From the NCBI GenBank assembly GCA_026075535.2, contig AP026538.1, positions 12,152,001 to 12,216,000 on the forward strand: a stretch of DNA of 64,000 nucleotides, given 5' to 3'. A program made the translations under genes and the position numbers. The stretch is from Tricholoma matsutake (taxonomy: Eukaryota; Basidiomycota; Agaricomycetes; Agaricales; Tricholomataceae). The notes below the pieces were generated by a model, which had not been told where the DNA came from, did not search any database, and saw only the letters and a list, made by a program, of their open reading frames with translations. Shown piece after piece: positions 33,715-44,500 of this stretch (its first letter is position 1; each line of letters begins with the position of its first letter).

Positions 33715-33855
33715 TATGGGACCTCCCAGGGTTGGCCACAGGGTTTGATCCATGGGGGCAGAAGGGGGCCACAGGGTTGGATCCATAGGGTCAGAAGGGG
33801 GTACAGTGCTCACCTAGGGTTGGATCCATGAGGGCAGAAGGGGGTACAATGCTCT
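33715..33855. repeat. tandem repeat of about 45 bp (GGTTGGATCCATRGGG), about 3 copies
   Basis: Units carry AGGGTTKGATCCATGRGGGC followed by AGAAGGGGG. No coding sense. Confidence 0.7.
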
Positions 33856-34162
33856 CTCGAGCATGCCAAGGATTGTTGCATGCAGCAATATTCTGTCAAG
33901 TGATTTTAATGTGATATCTGTCAGACTATTTGCAAGATGTAGGGTAACTTGTGGAATTTATATTTGTTTACACTAAAAGCAGTTGTCATGACCTAGTGAC
34001 AACCACTGTAGGGTTTGACACACTGTGGGTTTGGACACCAGGCTAACTGTGATAGGGTTGATTTCAGACCACAGGCACCCCAATTCGCCCCGCTGAGTGT
34101 GTGAATCAGGGATGTCACATGACCATGTCATATATTTGCAGCAGTATACTGGGCTTGCAAGC

Positions 34163-34345
34163 AGGGTTATCAGGAGATATATTTGAGATTGTAGGGTAGG
34201 GTGGAAAACTAGGGGAGTAGGGTGGTGGGGGAAGGGGAGTAGGGTGGTGGGGGAAGGGGAGTAGGGTGGTGGGGGAAGGGGAGTAGGGTGGTGGGGGAAG
34301 GGGAGTAGGGTGGTGGGGGAAGGGGAGTAAGGTGGTGGGGGATTC
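34163..34345 (+). repeat. third copy of the subtelomere-like G-rich minisatellite
   Basis: AGGGTTATCAGGAGATATAT and its following 45 bases match the ends of the palindromic block at 9255 and 16880. They are followed by six units of the 22-bp repeat (GGTGGTGGGGGAAGGGGAGT). The 170-bp and 61-bp units are absent here, so the terminus and minisatellite move or persist independently. Confidence 0.85.
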
Positions 34346-34954
34346 TAATGAGGGGGGGTATGGATGTGAAATGGATTTTTTCTGCTTGGCTGTCACGAGG
34401 ACTTTTGATGGCCATTGGGGGATTTTTATAGTTATGCTAGGTCATCTGACTCACTCATGGGAAAGTCTCGGTGTAACCATGTTAGGGTTAGGGTTAGGGT
34501 GGTGTGTACTACTACCTACAGAAGAGTATGCGAGTTGTGAAGGACGACAGGCACTGGGTTATCCTAGTGCATCCTGTTTCGCTTTTATAAGCTCTTCGGG
34601 TCCGATATCTCGCGCTGATAAGAATCAGCATGACAAACACCGAGGGTGATTTAAATCACGGCCTCGGCCATAAACAATAATCAGTCATCTTTATTATAAA
34701 GAACGCTTACCGATCACCGAATGGCCGATCAAAAATTTCTAAAAATAGAAAACTTTACCAAGCAAGCCGAAGCCGATGGGAGTTTCCTCTAAATATAGAA
34801 AGATAAGCAGATAAGGAAAATACTTATATACCGAGCCTAAGCAAGGCATATCTGTGCAATCCCGACTACCCCCCGCTGCCACAACAAAGTGGCATACAAC
34901 GGTGAGCACTCCGACCCGCCCATTCCCGACGTCCCGACGCCATAGGCTAACATA

Positions 34955-35095
34955 AACACCTTTAGGGTTACTTTTTAGGGTTCCCCTTTAGGGTTTAGGG
35001 TTAGAGTTCGGGTTAGCTAAAGTATATTTAGTTATCCGACTGATTTTTAATACGATTAAGCATTAAGACTCACGGTTAGGGTTTGGGTTAACCAC
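34955..35095 (-). repeat. degenerate telomere-like tracts in the PLE 3' region
   Basis: On the plus strand TTTAGGG occurs at about 34961, 34975, 34988 and 34995, followed by TTAGAG and TTCGGG variants; GGTTAGGGTTTGGGTT is at about 35074. They are too irregular for an active telomere. Confidence 0.65.
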
Positions 35096-35416
35096 TTAAG
35101 CTATAAGTGATCCCCTAGGAATCAGTGTGCGAAAAATTACTTCGTACATTGTCCGTGAGACAATTGTTTATTTGTCTAAAAGAACTATGTTATCATTATT
35201 GGTTAGCAGCCGCTTACTGCGTCAGCAAATGGTAGGGCGCTTACCCTACTAACGTCAACGCGTCTGAGTCTTGAGACTTCACAGGGTCCACCATACTACC
35301 ATCTTCCCTAAGACGCTTAAGTACTAGGAGTAGCTTACCCGAGGGCAGTTTACCACAGTGAGTGTAACAAGACCGTCTCCCTCTTGGGGTTGCGGGTCCA
35401 TACCTTTACCGTCTGT

Positions 35417-36382
35417 TCAACGGTAACCAATAACCTGGAATAAGTATGCAGGATCGTCAGAAGACATATCAGAGGAGCTTTCCTCGTCATCATCTTTGAC
35501 GTGGTCTTCTGCATCTAAAGAATCCTTATCTAACGTGGTGAGTACAGTCTTTTTCCAAAGACTGGTAAGGTCAAATAGATTTCGTGTTCGTTTACGCGAA
35601 ACTATCAATTTCCGATTAGCCAGGCCTACTTTCCGGACATCTGGGATAGGGCGGGAGCCAAGAGGTGTAGAAGCATCGACACAGAATGCCGAGTCCACCC
35701 ACTCAAGGTCGCCGTTATCGCCAGTGAACTGTCTGTATGCAGATCTGCTCGAGAGCGTCCCTGCATCCGCGGCGGCAAGCCAGCCGCGCCAGTAGCCTAG
35801 GACTGTATCACCTAGTTCTTTTGCATTAAAGTAGTTCCATGCTGTATTAAACTCGGATTTCAGTACTAAAACGTCCTCGTGCTCGCGCTTGGTATTAGCC
35901 AGGTGGTTTTGCCAACGGGTTGTAATATTATTCTTAGTCCAGTTTGTAATAAGGTTCGACGGGTATCCACGCACGATGTATAAAGCACTCAGGCTCTTTA
36001 TCGCATCTATGTAATGAGTATGTAAACTACACAGGGTGGCTAACCGTGACATCTCACCTAAAAAGGTCCCTCGTTTAACATCGAGGGGGTGGTGTGATAT
36101 CCATGGAATTCTCTCTTGATGGGAGCACGCTTTCCGGTAAGGCATATGCTGCACACGATTTTGCAGATCGCGATAGATCGTCATATCCAAGAAGGGTAGG
36201 AATTTATCCGACACGCCCCATTCAATCACACATCCTTCGAACTTAACGTTACTCATAATTTGCACTGCTTCTTCTTCAGTAGAAGCGTACACAATACTAA
36301 TGATGTCGTCGATGAACCTCCCATAGAATGGTATCAAGGGATGGCCAAGGACATTGAGTTCACGTTCAAACCACCAACCATG
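35417..36382 (-). pseudogene. PLE reverse transcriptase, C-terminal half
   Basis: The frame is open from 36382 to its terminator at 35417. It begins with WWFERELNVLGHPLIPFYGR and then the catalytic box RFIDDIISIVY. Next come WGVSDKFLPFLDMTIYRD (the F-L-D motif) and a Y-R-K / S-H-H-P-x-x-V-K-R-G segment that marks Penelope-like RTs. The last 150 residues are polar and end acidic (DDDEESSSDMSSDD). No GIY-YIG endonuclease motif is present. The fingers and first palm motifs are missing upstream, so the protein cannot be complete. The part that remains has no internal stop, suggesting recent truncation or an undetected upstream exon. Confidence 0.7.
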
Positions 36383-36385
36383 TTA

Positions 36386-36660
36386 GTCTGCACAGATCTG
36401 TGCAGAGTGGCACACCCTGTTGCACAGCTACAATGGTTTATTGTATGGTTGCAAATCTGTGCGGAGTCCATGCAGATCCATGCGGAGTCCGTGTAATTCC
36501 ACACGGATCTGCATGGAACATATGGGGCAGTGTAAAGACCTCGCTCAAGGGCATGGAATGCAAAATAGTGGGTGAATACCTGCATCCTCTTGGTATTTCT
36601 GAGCCTGAGCAGACACTCAACTTCTGGAAGTTAGTTGCTTGAGGAGTTGTATTTTGGCAG
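36386..36660. repeat. short inverted/direct repeat cluster (CACAGATCTGTGCAGAGT-like)
   Basis: GTGCGGAGTCCATGCAGATC and CATGCGGAGTCCGTG repeat directly and pair with CACACGGATCTGCATGG. A non-coding foldback remnant, directly next to the PLE truncation point. Confidence 0.45.
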
Positions 36661-36907
36661 GTGTTAGAGGTTTGGTAACAGAGGAGTCATTGGAATCTGT
36701 TGCGGTGGCAGGTTGACCTTTCTTTCTCCCCCAGAATTTATGTTAGCTGTTGGCTTGGGCTTTGCTTTACCTTTAGAGGGAGGGGGGGCAGCCTCTTGTG
36801 GACTGGCAGCAGCTGCAGCACTTTTTCTAGTGGTGAGTGTCATGGTTGAAAAAGCAAAGAGATGACATGTCACACTGTTACGTGAGCTGGAGGACAATTA
36901 ACATTGG

Positions 36908-37540
36908 CTAAGTAACGCTACCACTAAACATGTAATGATTCTGCCAGCCATTCCTGTCTTTCACCCAAGAATCAAAGCTTCTATCAGAATGAAGAACCAG
37001 AGAAGCCCTGAGACCTTTGTAGTGAGGGTTAAAATGACTTATTTCAGCAGATTTGAAAATGATGCAGTCTCCACTCCTCAACTCAGCCACCAGTCCCAGT
37101 TCATGAAACACAATCTCACCACCTTCACAATCCAAGGCGACAATAACCAAACACCAATCCTTGTCTCCCTTATCATGGTGACAAAGTGTCACAACATTGA
37201 GATTGGCAACATATCCCGTAAAGGGGTTAGCTGGAGATTGTTCTTCATTTGAAAGACTGTCAGCATATGTCTTCAGAGTATTGTAAGCTTCAGGAAGGGT
37301 AGATTCCAACTGTGGAAATAATTTCTTGTATCAGAAATATTCATTGAGTTCAAAGACGTAAACCTTTACCTTGACCTTTTGCCATTCAAAGACATGTTGT
37401 AGAGACGCTGACAGCAGTACATACTCTTTCATATTGTCCTTCATCTCCTTGGAAGCCCTGGGAACAAACTGGCTTGTATTCATTTTGCGCTTCCCTTCTC
37501 TTTGAAGATGTTCAATGTCTATATCAGTTGGCACCCCATG
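36908..37540 (-). CDS. TET/JBP-family 2-oxoglutarate/Fe(II) dioxygenase, catalytic exons (gene boundaries uncertain)
   Basis: Two exons (37540-37370 and 37309-36908) are joined by a 60-nt GT-AG intron. Exon 1 contains NTSQFVPRASKEMKDNMKEY. Exon 2 carries the iron-binding H-x-D in VTLCHHDKGDKDW, the strand DCEGGEIVFHELGLV, then SGDCIIFKSAEISHFN with the distal His. The 2OG-binding Arg lies in HYKGLRASLVLHSD. Family members oxidise 5-methylpyrimidines in DNA; fungal ones are expanded and often linked to DNA transposons. All core residues are present and neither exon has a stop. Upstream coding pieces on the same strand (37593-40692) probably belong to the same gene but are hard to join. Its Plavaka neighbour begins 1 kb away, in the opposite direction. 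Confidence 0.65.
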
Positions 37541-37592
37541 ACCCTTTGCAAACTTTCAGTAGCTGGCTGCGTATTTTGTTTGGTTTTATCAC

Positions 37593-38860
37593 TTACATGG
37601 GTAGAGTATCTGTTGTACCAAACAAAATGGAGACTAGAAGACACTCCTTGATAATTTGGCTCTGCACATTGTTTTTCTTCTTCCTTTTCAGAGTCGATAT
37701 CCACAATTGAATTCTGGAAAACACATTGCAGGTCATCCAGTATAGGTCCACCCACCTCTGGAGGCATATCTGGACATATAAACAGTAGGGGTTGGCTTTA
37801 ATGCCATTCAAACACAATGTTTCTCTATAATGCATCCAAGAGTTGGTTATCATGTCATGTTTCACCCAGGTAATAGATCGATGACATACCCTTTTAGATC
37901 ACCAGATGACATTTGAATATAATCTTTTACGGATTTCCTCTTCCCATGCTCCAATTGCTTTTTCAACTACATGGTGTATAAAAGGTTTACTCAATGAGAC
38001 TGAGATTAAATGTCAAACTCACCATTTTCTCCAGAGCATCAATATCTTGGGCCTTGGGAGCTGTTTTGGCATGATGACGGTGAGCATTTGTCCATTGCAG
38101 GACTGCCGCTCAATCTTTACCATCCAGAGGAAAGGACTTGTTGACTTTTAGCTGAGGGTTATAATTCATGTTGATTATTCAAAGATTCGGAGAATGAGAG
38201 GGGGGAGACATCTGCTGGTGGGTGGCCACATTTTCTGACTCGTCATCATCCTCCAAATCTGTACATGGAGAGGGTGGGTCTATAGTGGGCATTTTCTTTT
38301 GATGGAGAGTTATGTACTGAGGATCCCCCACATGTTAGCAAGCCACGGTTGCTCTGATGCAATGGGAAGGGCATTAGACCCAGTGGTGGGGGAGCCAGAC
38401 AGGCATGCCATGATTTCTGGCAATGCTTCGACTTTAGGCAGCTGTCCACTACCACATCAGAGTTGAAGGCAATCATAATATTAACCACTTACTTGGACAG
38501 ATAAGTTTCAAAGAAATGATCAGAGGCCTCCATATCCCCACAATTGATTGTAGATGGCAGACCAAGCTCCTGAAGAATATTGTAGGAGAACATTGACAAG
38601 AAAGACACAGGGTATGTATTCCTCAGGTGGGTAATTGTAGGAATGAGGGAGTTTACAATTCTTCGACCGATTGGAGTTGCTACATTGGGATGACAAATTA
38701 TGCCACAAAGTTGAGTGATATCTGAGATGCAAAGTCTGGCCAAACATTTCTTCTCCTCCATAGCAGCTATAACCATTAGGATATAGATGGTTCCTAAAGC
38801 TCAGGGTCTCAACTTAAATGAGCTTGACATTGATTCACTTGGCAGACTTACCTGCTGCAG
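37593..38860 (-). CDS. upstream exons of the TET/JBP-type gene: conserved helical module (approximate)
   Basis: A minus-strand frame at 38776-38489, which appears to continue from an exon at about 38960-38850 (LKGKYKQSTLEGWLSEGSKF), encodes an alpha-helical segment. It runs through ITQLCGIICHPNVATPIGRR and IVNSLIPTITHLRNTYPVSF and ends with a D-x-x-x-S-D-x-F-F piece. Similar modules recur in transposon-linked proteins of mushrooms, as far as I recall, but I know no function. The frame at 37865-37593 (NSWMHYRETLCLNGIKANPY) may be a further exon. Splice joints were not all resolved, so extents are approximate and the gene may be broken. Confidence 0.35.
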
Positions 38861-39035
38861 CCAGATGCGTGAACTTTGAGCCCTCTGACAGCCAGCCCTC
38901 CAGTGTACTCTGTTTATATTTGCCCTTCAGTTGCTGGGCACATGCATCTTTTGCACTGGTTCCCAGTTTACGACATATACTGTGAATTGTTTCACCATTT
39001 CAATTTCAGCCAAACCAAAACATAGTCAGATGAAC

Positions 39036-40146
39036 TCACTTTTCCACCTTAGCACAGAACTGGATTTTGTTGACCATTCCAATAAAACTCAAACCAGCTT
39101 CCAAAGCCTCGGAGGCCCCACAGTGTTCAGCAATGGATATAAGGGAATTATCATGAAAATCCTGAGTGGCAGCCTCCCATCCCCTCCCTGCAACATAATC
39201 TCCCAATGAGGGACCATACATGATGGGCGACAAGGTGCTGCCGAATGCGGCAGGTGCAGGATGGGGAAGAAGTGAGGTCACCAGGAGTTGGGGTCCAGTG
39301 ATGTTGTTCAGAAAATCATTGACATTATGAGAAACGTTGGGCAAAATGTTGGGTGCGTGAGCTGGCATAGCATTGGACATCCATGGTATGGTACCATGGC
39401 GGCACCTGGGCAAGGTGAGGTTACAATCACCTCCAGTCCTTCCCTTGCATGGCGGTTGTCAACCATGGGTGAGACAACATGGATTGCATCTACTTTGCTC
39501 CAATCCTCCACCCTGTCCATCCTGCCCATCCAATCCTCCACACCCTCCTTCCTGCTGTAACCCATCCCTTCTATGTTTGACATTCCCAAGTCGCCTCCTT
39601 TTGTGAGCATGTGAGTTATTTCCTTTGTCTTCAAGGGCTCAACCATGCTGCGAGGCTTCTGCATCCATCTGAGGAGTGGGGAGTGGGGAGGTCTGATTGG
39701 GGGAGATGAAAAGGAACCAGAGGGATGCCAAGGAAGTGAGGGCAGAGGGTTGAGGTGAGAGGAGTGGGAGGGACAGGTGCTTGAGGGACATGAGCCGTGA
39801 GAGGAAGAAGTGCATCTGAGAGTGAAGTGGGAGGGATGTGTTGGATGCCACCTGAATTGTTGTAGTTGGTGTTGTAGTTGGTGTTGCCTGAATTGTTGTA
39901 GTTGCCTAAATTGTTGTAGTTGGTGTTGTAGTCGGTGTTGCCTGAATTGTTGTAGTTGCCTGAATTGTTGTAGTTGCCTGAATTGTTGTAGTTGCCTGAA
40001 TTGTTGTAGTTGCCTGAATTGTTGTAGTTGCCTGAATTGTTGTAGTTGCCTGAATCATCATAGTTGCCACCATAGTTGTCCAAGCCAGCAGTGTTGAGAG
40101 TATCTAGAAAGGTGTCAAATGAACTATCCGTGCATGGTGACCCCAA
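39036..40146 (-). CDS. N-terminal low-complexity exons upstream of the TET/JBP module (hypothetical)
   Basis: Two long minus-strand frames. The frame 40146-39631 begins MGSPCTDSSFDTFLDTLNTA and contains about ten NYNNSG repeats, then Pro/Ser-rich sequence. The frame 39413-39036 reads PSLGDYVAGRGWEAATQDFH and FIGMVNKIQFCAKVEK, ending at a GTGAGT donor. Their orientation and spacing suit N-terminal exons of the gene at 36908-38860. I do not recognise a domain; assignment to one gene is an inference from synteny. Confidence 0.3.
39858..40062 (-). repeat. 18-bp tandem repeat encoding Asn-Tyr-Asn-Asn-Ser-Gly, about 11 units
   Basis: CCTGAATTGTTGTAGTTG repeats in register (plus strand) from about 39890 to 40062, with one variant block (GTGTTGTAGTTGGTGTTG). 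All changes keep the reading frame, suggesting expansion within a coding exon. Confidence 0.85.
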
Positions 40147-40699
40147 GGCCTAATGATGCATGTAGACTAGTGGTATATGGCAGCTCAACAATAAAGACAA
40201 CTCACTTTAGAGAAGTAGTCATCCTGTTCCTCGCAGTCTTCAAGTGCTGATCTGGCTGAGAGGAGAGAAGGGAATTCAACAAAGGACAAGCGAAGAAAAC
40301 ATATGCTCACTCACCTGGGTCCTCGGGGGTTAGGATCGAGCAGCCATCCAGGTGGCAATGGGATTCATCACTGGCAATGTCTGGTGACCAAGGGAACATG
40401 AGCTCGTTTAGACAGGTAAGTGAAAGAATCACATACCTGGGTCAGGTTCTGACCATCCGTCGAACATTGATGCGCCATCCAGTTGGCCATTGGACAGCTG
40501 GTCAGAGAGAAGTTTGTTGTTTGCATAACAACAAACTTCTGGTTGATGGGCTTCCAAGCGCTGGACCAGAGGATACAGAGGCACGTCTGCCTGTTGGAAC
40601 TTGAAGTAATGTACCAGGACAGTGATCTCCTTGTCCAACAGCAGGTAAGGCATGGAGTTCTTCAAAAAAATGCCAAGACTCATGGAAACCAATTTGGTG

Positions 40700-41551
40700 G
40701 GCCAAATTTTTTTCCACCCCTCTTACTGACACATCAAAAGTCTGGTCAAGTGTTCCTCTCTAGTTTTCCTGGTGTGCTTTCCCTGTGTTTTGTGCTTTGC
40801 TCTGGTGTTTAACATTTGATTGCTATCCTGTATATTATTGCTATGGGTCATCTTCCTACACTCCAAAGAATCAGGAATGGTATGATCATCCTCACAAGCT
40901 ATTGAATGCTGGCTGAGTCTGTCAGGCCTTGCTGCTCTGACCTCCAGTGGGCATCTGGATTACCTGCTCCAACTCTCTCATATTACTGGTATCCCCAACT
41001 TCCCTGGAGATTTGACTGAAAAAGGTATGCATCAACTTACACTTAACTTACACTTAACTTAAAATCACAAATTGATGTTGTAGTGCCCATTGTATCCAGG
41101 GGTCCAAAGCCTAAACATAAAACAAAATGTTACACCCATCGAAAGAATAGTAACAATCACCATCATACACATTTACTCTATGTGAAACAAGGCATGTGAT
41201 TCTCATTTGTAATCCTCTGACTACCAATCTGACATATGATCTTACACCCAGCCTTTCAGCATCATCATTTAGAAACAAGACTTGAGCAACCACCAAGGCC
41301 CCTTCAGATTTTTGTCAACATGGTTGTCACATATACCCATTTAGTGCCCAGACACATTCATTCTCACCAACACATTCCTTATCCCATGACCCATCACTTT
41401 TGATCTACTGGGTTTAAAGTACAATTATGTGCACAAATAGTATCAGAATATCAACATGATTATCTTTCTCCAAGCTGGAGTTCCATTTCCGTCCCTCAGA
41501 TTGACCAACACATTATACACCTCTATCTTGTCCTACCAATACTTCTTACAT
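40700..41551. other. no gene seen between the TET/JBP-type gene and Plavaka 2
   Basis: AT-rich spacer with no domain recognised on either strand. Promoters for the two divergent units would lie here. Confidence 0.4.
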
Positions 41552-44500
41552 ATGGAGGCTGATCATCATTGTCCAGTGTGTACTAGGTATTTCAAGACCT
41601 CGCATGGACTTAATTTGCATCTGAAGACCTCTCGCTCATGTTCTTGATGGAAGAGGGGAAAGTTGGCTGAAGTGATGGAGGAACTGGATGATGAAGACCT
41701 TCATGGAGGGGCCATAGGAGTTCAGGAGGGAGATGTTGCAACAAATGAGCAACAGGTGCAACATGAGGAGGAGGAAGAAGAAGATCCTGATGATCCTTTG
41801 TGGCAATGGAATCAAGAGCAAGGTGATCCATACTATTTTATCAATGTGCCCCCCAATGCTGCTGATGAAGAACTGTTTGGTCAACTAGGGCCTGGCCCAA
41901 GTTCCCAGGCAAACCAGAGGGCAACAAATGAGAGTCAATGTTTGGATGAAGATGATGATGAACGGCATGAAGAGGAGGATGTTGGAGCTGGCAAAGTTAT
42001 TCGAATGGATGAATGCCTTTGTGACTGCTGGCACCAGCTCTTTAGGGAACAAGATGGGGATGGAGATGTGGTGATACGTGATGATGATGGCGCCGCCACA
42101 GACAAGGATAATTATGCACCCTTCATCTCAGAAGTGGGTTGGAGGGTAGCTCAGTGGATGGTAAAGGATGGGATTGGGCACAAGTCATTTGACAGGTTCT
42201 TGGCAATTCCTGGGGTACATTTGAGACCATCTTGTCTTTAATGTTGCCCACTGGTAGCTTACCTTCTCATTTATTCAGGTTGCTGAAAAACTTGGTCTCT
42301 CCTTCCACAATACCTGTTCTTTACATCAGAAGATAGACTTGATACCTGAACGTGCAGGGCTGTGGTCGACAAAGTCCTTGACCTTCAATGATAGACCTGG
42401 CTATACATACACTATCTGATATCATGATCCAATTGAAGCTATACAGAGTCTATGGACAGATCCTATTCTGTCTAAACACATGGTTTACCGATAGTGTTTA
42501 AGGGTCCGGTTCAGTCTGGTTTTTTGACCCCCAATGGGGTCAACCAAAGACCGAAACCGGTCCAAATCAATGCCCAGATTAGATGGACCGCAACCGAAAA
42601 GACCGGTTTTGACTGGTCTTTGGGCTGTTTTTATGAGTCTAACTAAATTATAATATATCATAGATAAAACTAATTATATTTACACCCTGCGAGCAGTTGC
42701 TCACAGCAGTGTTGCTAGAAAACTGAAAGAAAACAAAGAAGAACAATATAATAATACAATAGCCCCACCATCTCACGTTTGTAGTGAGGGTGGGGGGTCA
42801 AGAGTGGTTGTTGTTGGTTGTCTCCCCATCGCATGTTGCCCCCTCCCCTGTTCTTGTTGTCATCCATTTTCTGCTCCCTGTTGCTTGTCAGCCCCTCCCT
42901 GTGTGCATTGTTTGTCATTGGCACCTCCATTACCCCCTATGAGCAGTGGCTCGTAAGCGGGTTGGTGGTGCTGTGACATGGTGTCGGCCATTGTCCCTGG
43001 CTGCCGATGCTGTTGCTGTCTGGAAGTGGCAGTACCCGTTGCCACCCTGTGAGCAGAGGCTCACAGCGGTGACATAGGGCATGGGTGGTGTATGGCAAGG
43101 GCCCAGGTGCGTTGTGTGGTGGCTAGGCAACGTCGTTAGCAAAAGATAAGAAACTAAGAAAATAATTGTTAGTAAAAGAAATAAGATTTAAAAAAAACAT
43201 ACTCGACAGCCCAAATGACAAATAGCATCATTTGGGCTGTCTGCAGCAGAGCCCCCTGATTCATCCTTGTTGTCCCCCCTGATTCGTCCTCATCCCCCTG
43301 ATTCATCGTCCTCGTCATCCCGCTATTTGTTGTCATCCAGGAAAGGGCCCATTGCCACCCTGCAAGCAGAGGCTCGCAGCGACGGCGTTGGGTGCAGTTG
43401 TTGTGGTCCAGAAGCAGCCCAATGCTGGCCTGCAAGCAGCAGCTCACAGTGGCAGCAAAGGCATCGTTCAGTGGGTGGGCGATTTCATTATCAAAATGAA
43501 AAGTACCTAAAAAAGAAGAAAAAACTTTTAGTTAGTTAGTTAGTTAGTAAAAGAAAAGAATTAACTATAAAACAATGTACCCTAGGGCCCAAATGACCCT
43601 TGTTCATCGTTTGGGCCATCTACTCTGTGTTTGTTTGGTTGTTGTGGTCATTTTCGTGGAAATGGCATCATTGGTGTTGTTGTCATGGTCATGGGAAGTC
43701 ATCTGGGAAGTGGTGCCACATTTGTTTTTGGGTGAACAAACGTGACCACATGGTCTGTGCATGGCCACAGGGTATATAAGCACTCACCAAATGACTGTTT
43801 TTCCCCTGGGCTTGTTCCACTTTATGTATATATACCATAAATAGTAATAGTAGTATTTATATTTTGTTCTTTTATATACTTTTGGATACTTATTTCTGTA
43901 TTTTGTACTCAACTTATGCTATATATCTAGTAGTATAAACATGTCTAAAAGACCGGTTAAGACTGGTTTCAACCAGTCTTACATCGGTTTTCATGAGTTT
44001 ACAAAAGTGATCAACCAACAACTGAACCAACCCCAATATTGGGGTGAACCGAGACCGACAGTTCGGTGTTTTGCGGTTAAGTTCAGTTAAGGGTCCAGTC
44101 CTTTTCTGGTCTTATGGACTGGACCCTTGAGCACTATTTACCGACCCAGCAAGGTTTATTCTGACTCTACTCTAGAAAACCATATATTTTCAGAGATGTG
44201 GACTGCAAAGTGGTGGACCGCAGTTCAGGCAAGTCTCCTCCCTCCCTAAGTTTAAGCCCTAAATTCAATGTACCGCAAATTATCTCAAAGCAAACTCCCA
44301 AGTGGAGCTATGCTTGCCCCTGTAATCATAGCTAGTGACAAGACTCAGTTGACTCAATTATCCAGCAGCAAATCAGCATATCCAGTGTATTTGACCATAG
44401 GAAATATCCCCAAGCCAATGCATCAAAAACCTACAAAACATGCTTGTGTACTCATCACCTACCTCTCTGTCAACAAAATTTCCTGAGTGGGTCTTACCCA

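Larger units (their letters stand above)
34482..36382 (-). mobile_element. Penelope-like retroelement without endonuclease (Coprina-like), 5'-truncated
   Basis: The minus strand carries the second half of a PLE reverse transcriptase (36382-35417) and a long 3' region. That region contains telomere-like tracts (35090-34960) and ends at three exact CCCTAA units (34499-34482). PLE subgroups lacking a GIY-YIG endonuclease are known from basidiomycetes at telomeres and are thought to prime on exposed G-rich telomere ends. A C-rich telomeric tract at the RNA 3' end fits that. The 5' end is cut: a stop lies at 36385-36383, just before RT sequence begins. Confidence 0.65.

Noticed and set aside
39810..40097. 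Cys/Leu-rich plus-strand frame (CSCLNCCS repeats)
   Set aside because: It is the antisense of the 18-bp repeat. The minus-strand Asn/Tyr/Ser/Gly reading extends further, starts with a plausible non-repetitive N-terminus and agrees with the neighbouring exons.
41610..41884. Minus-strand frames opposite the Plavaka 2 N-terminus
   Set aside because: The plus strand carries the zinc finger, the acidic region and the WRVAQW motif in one frame; the minus frames are shadows.
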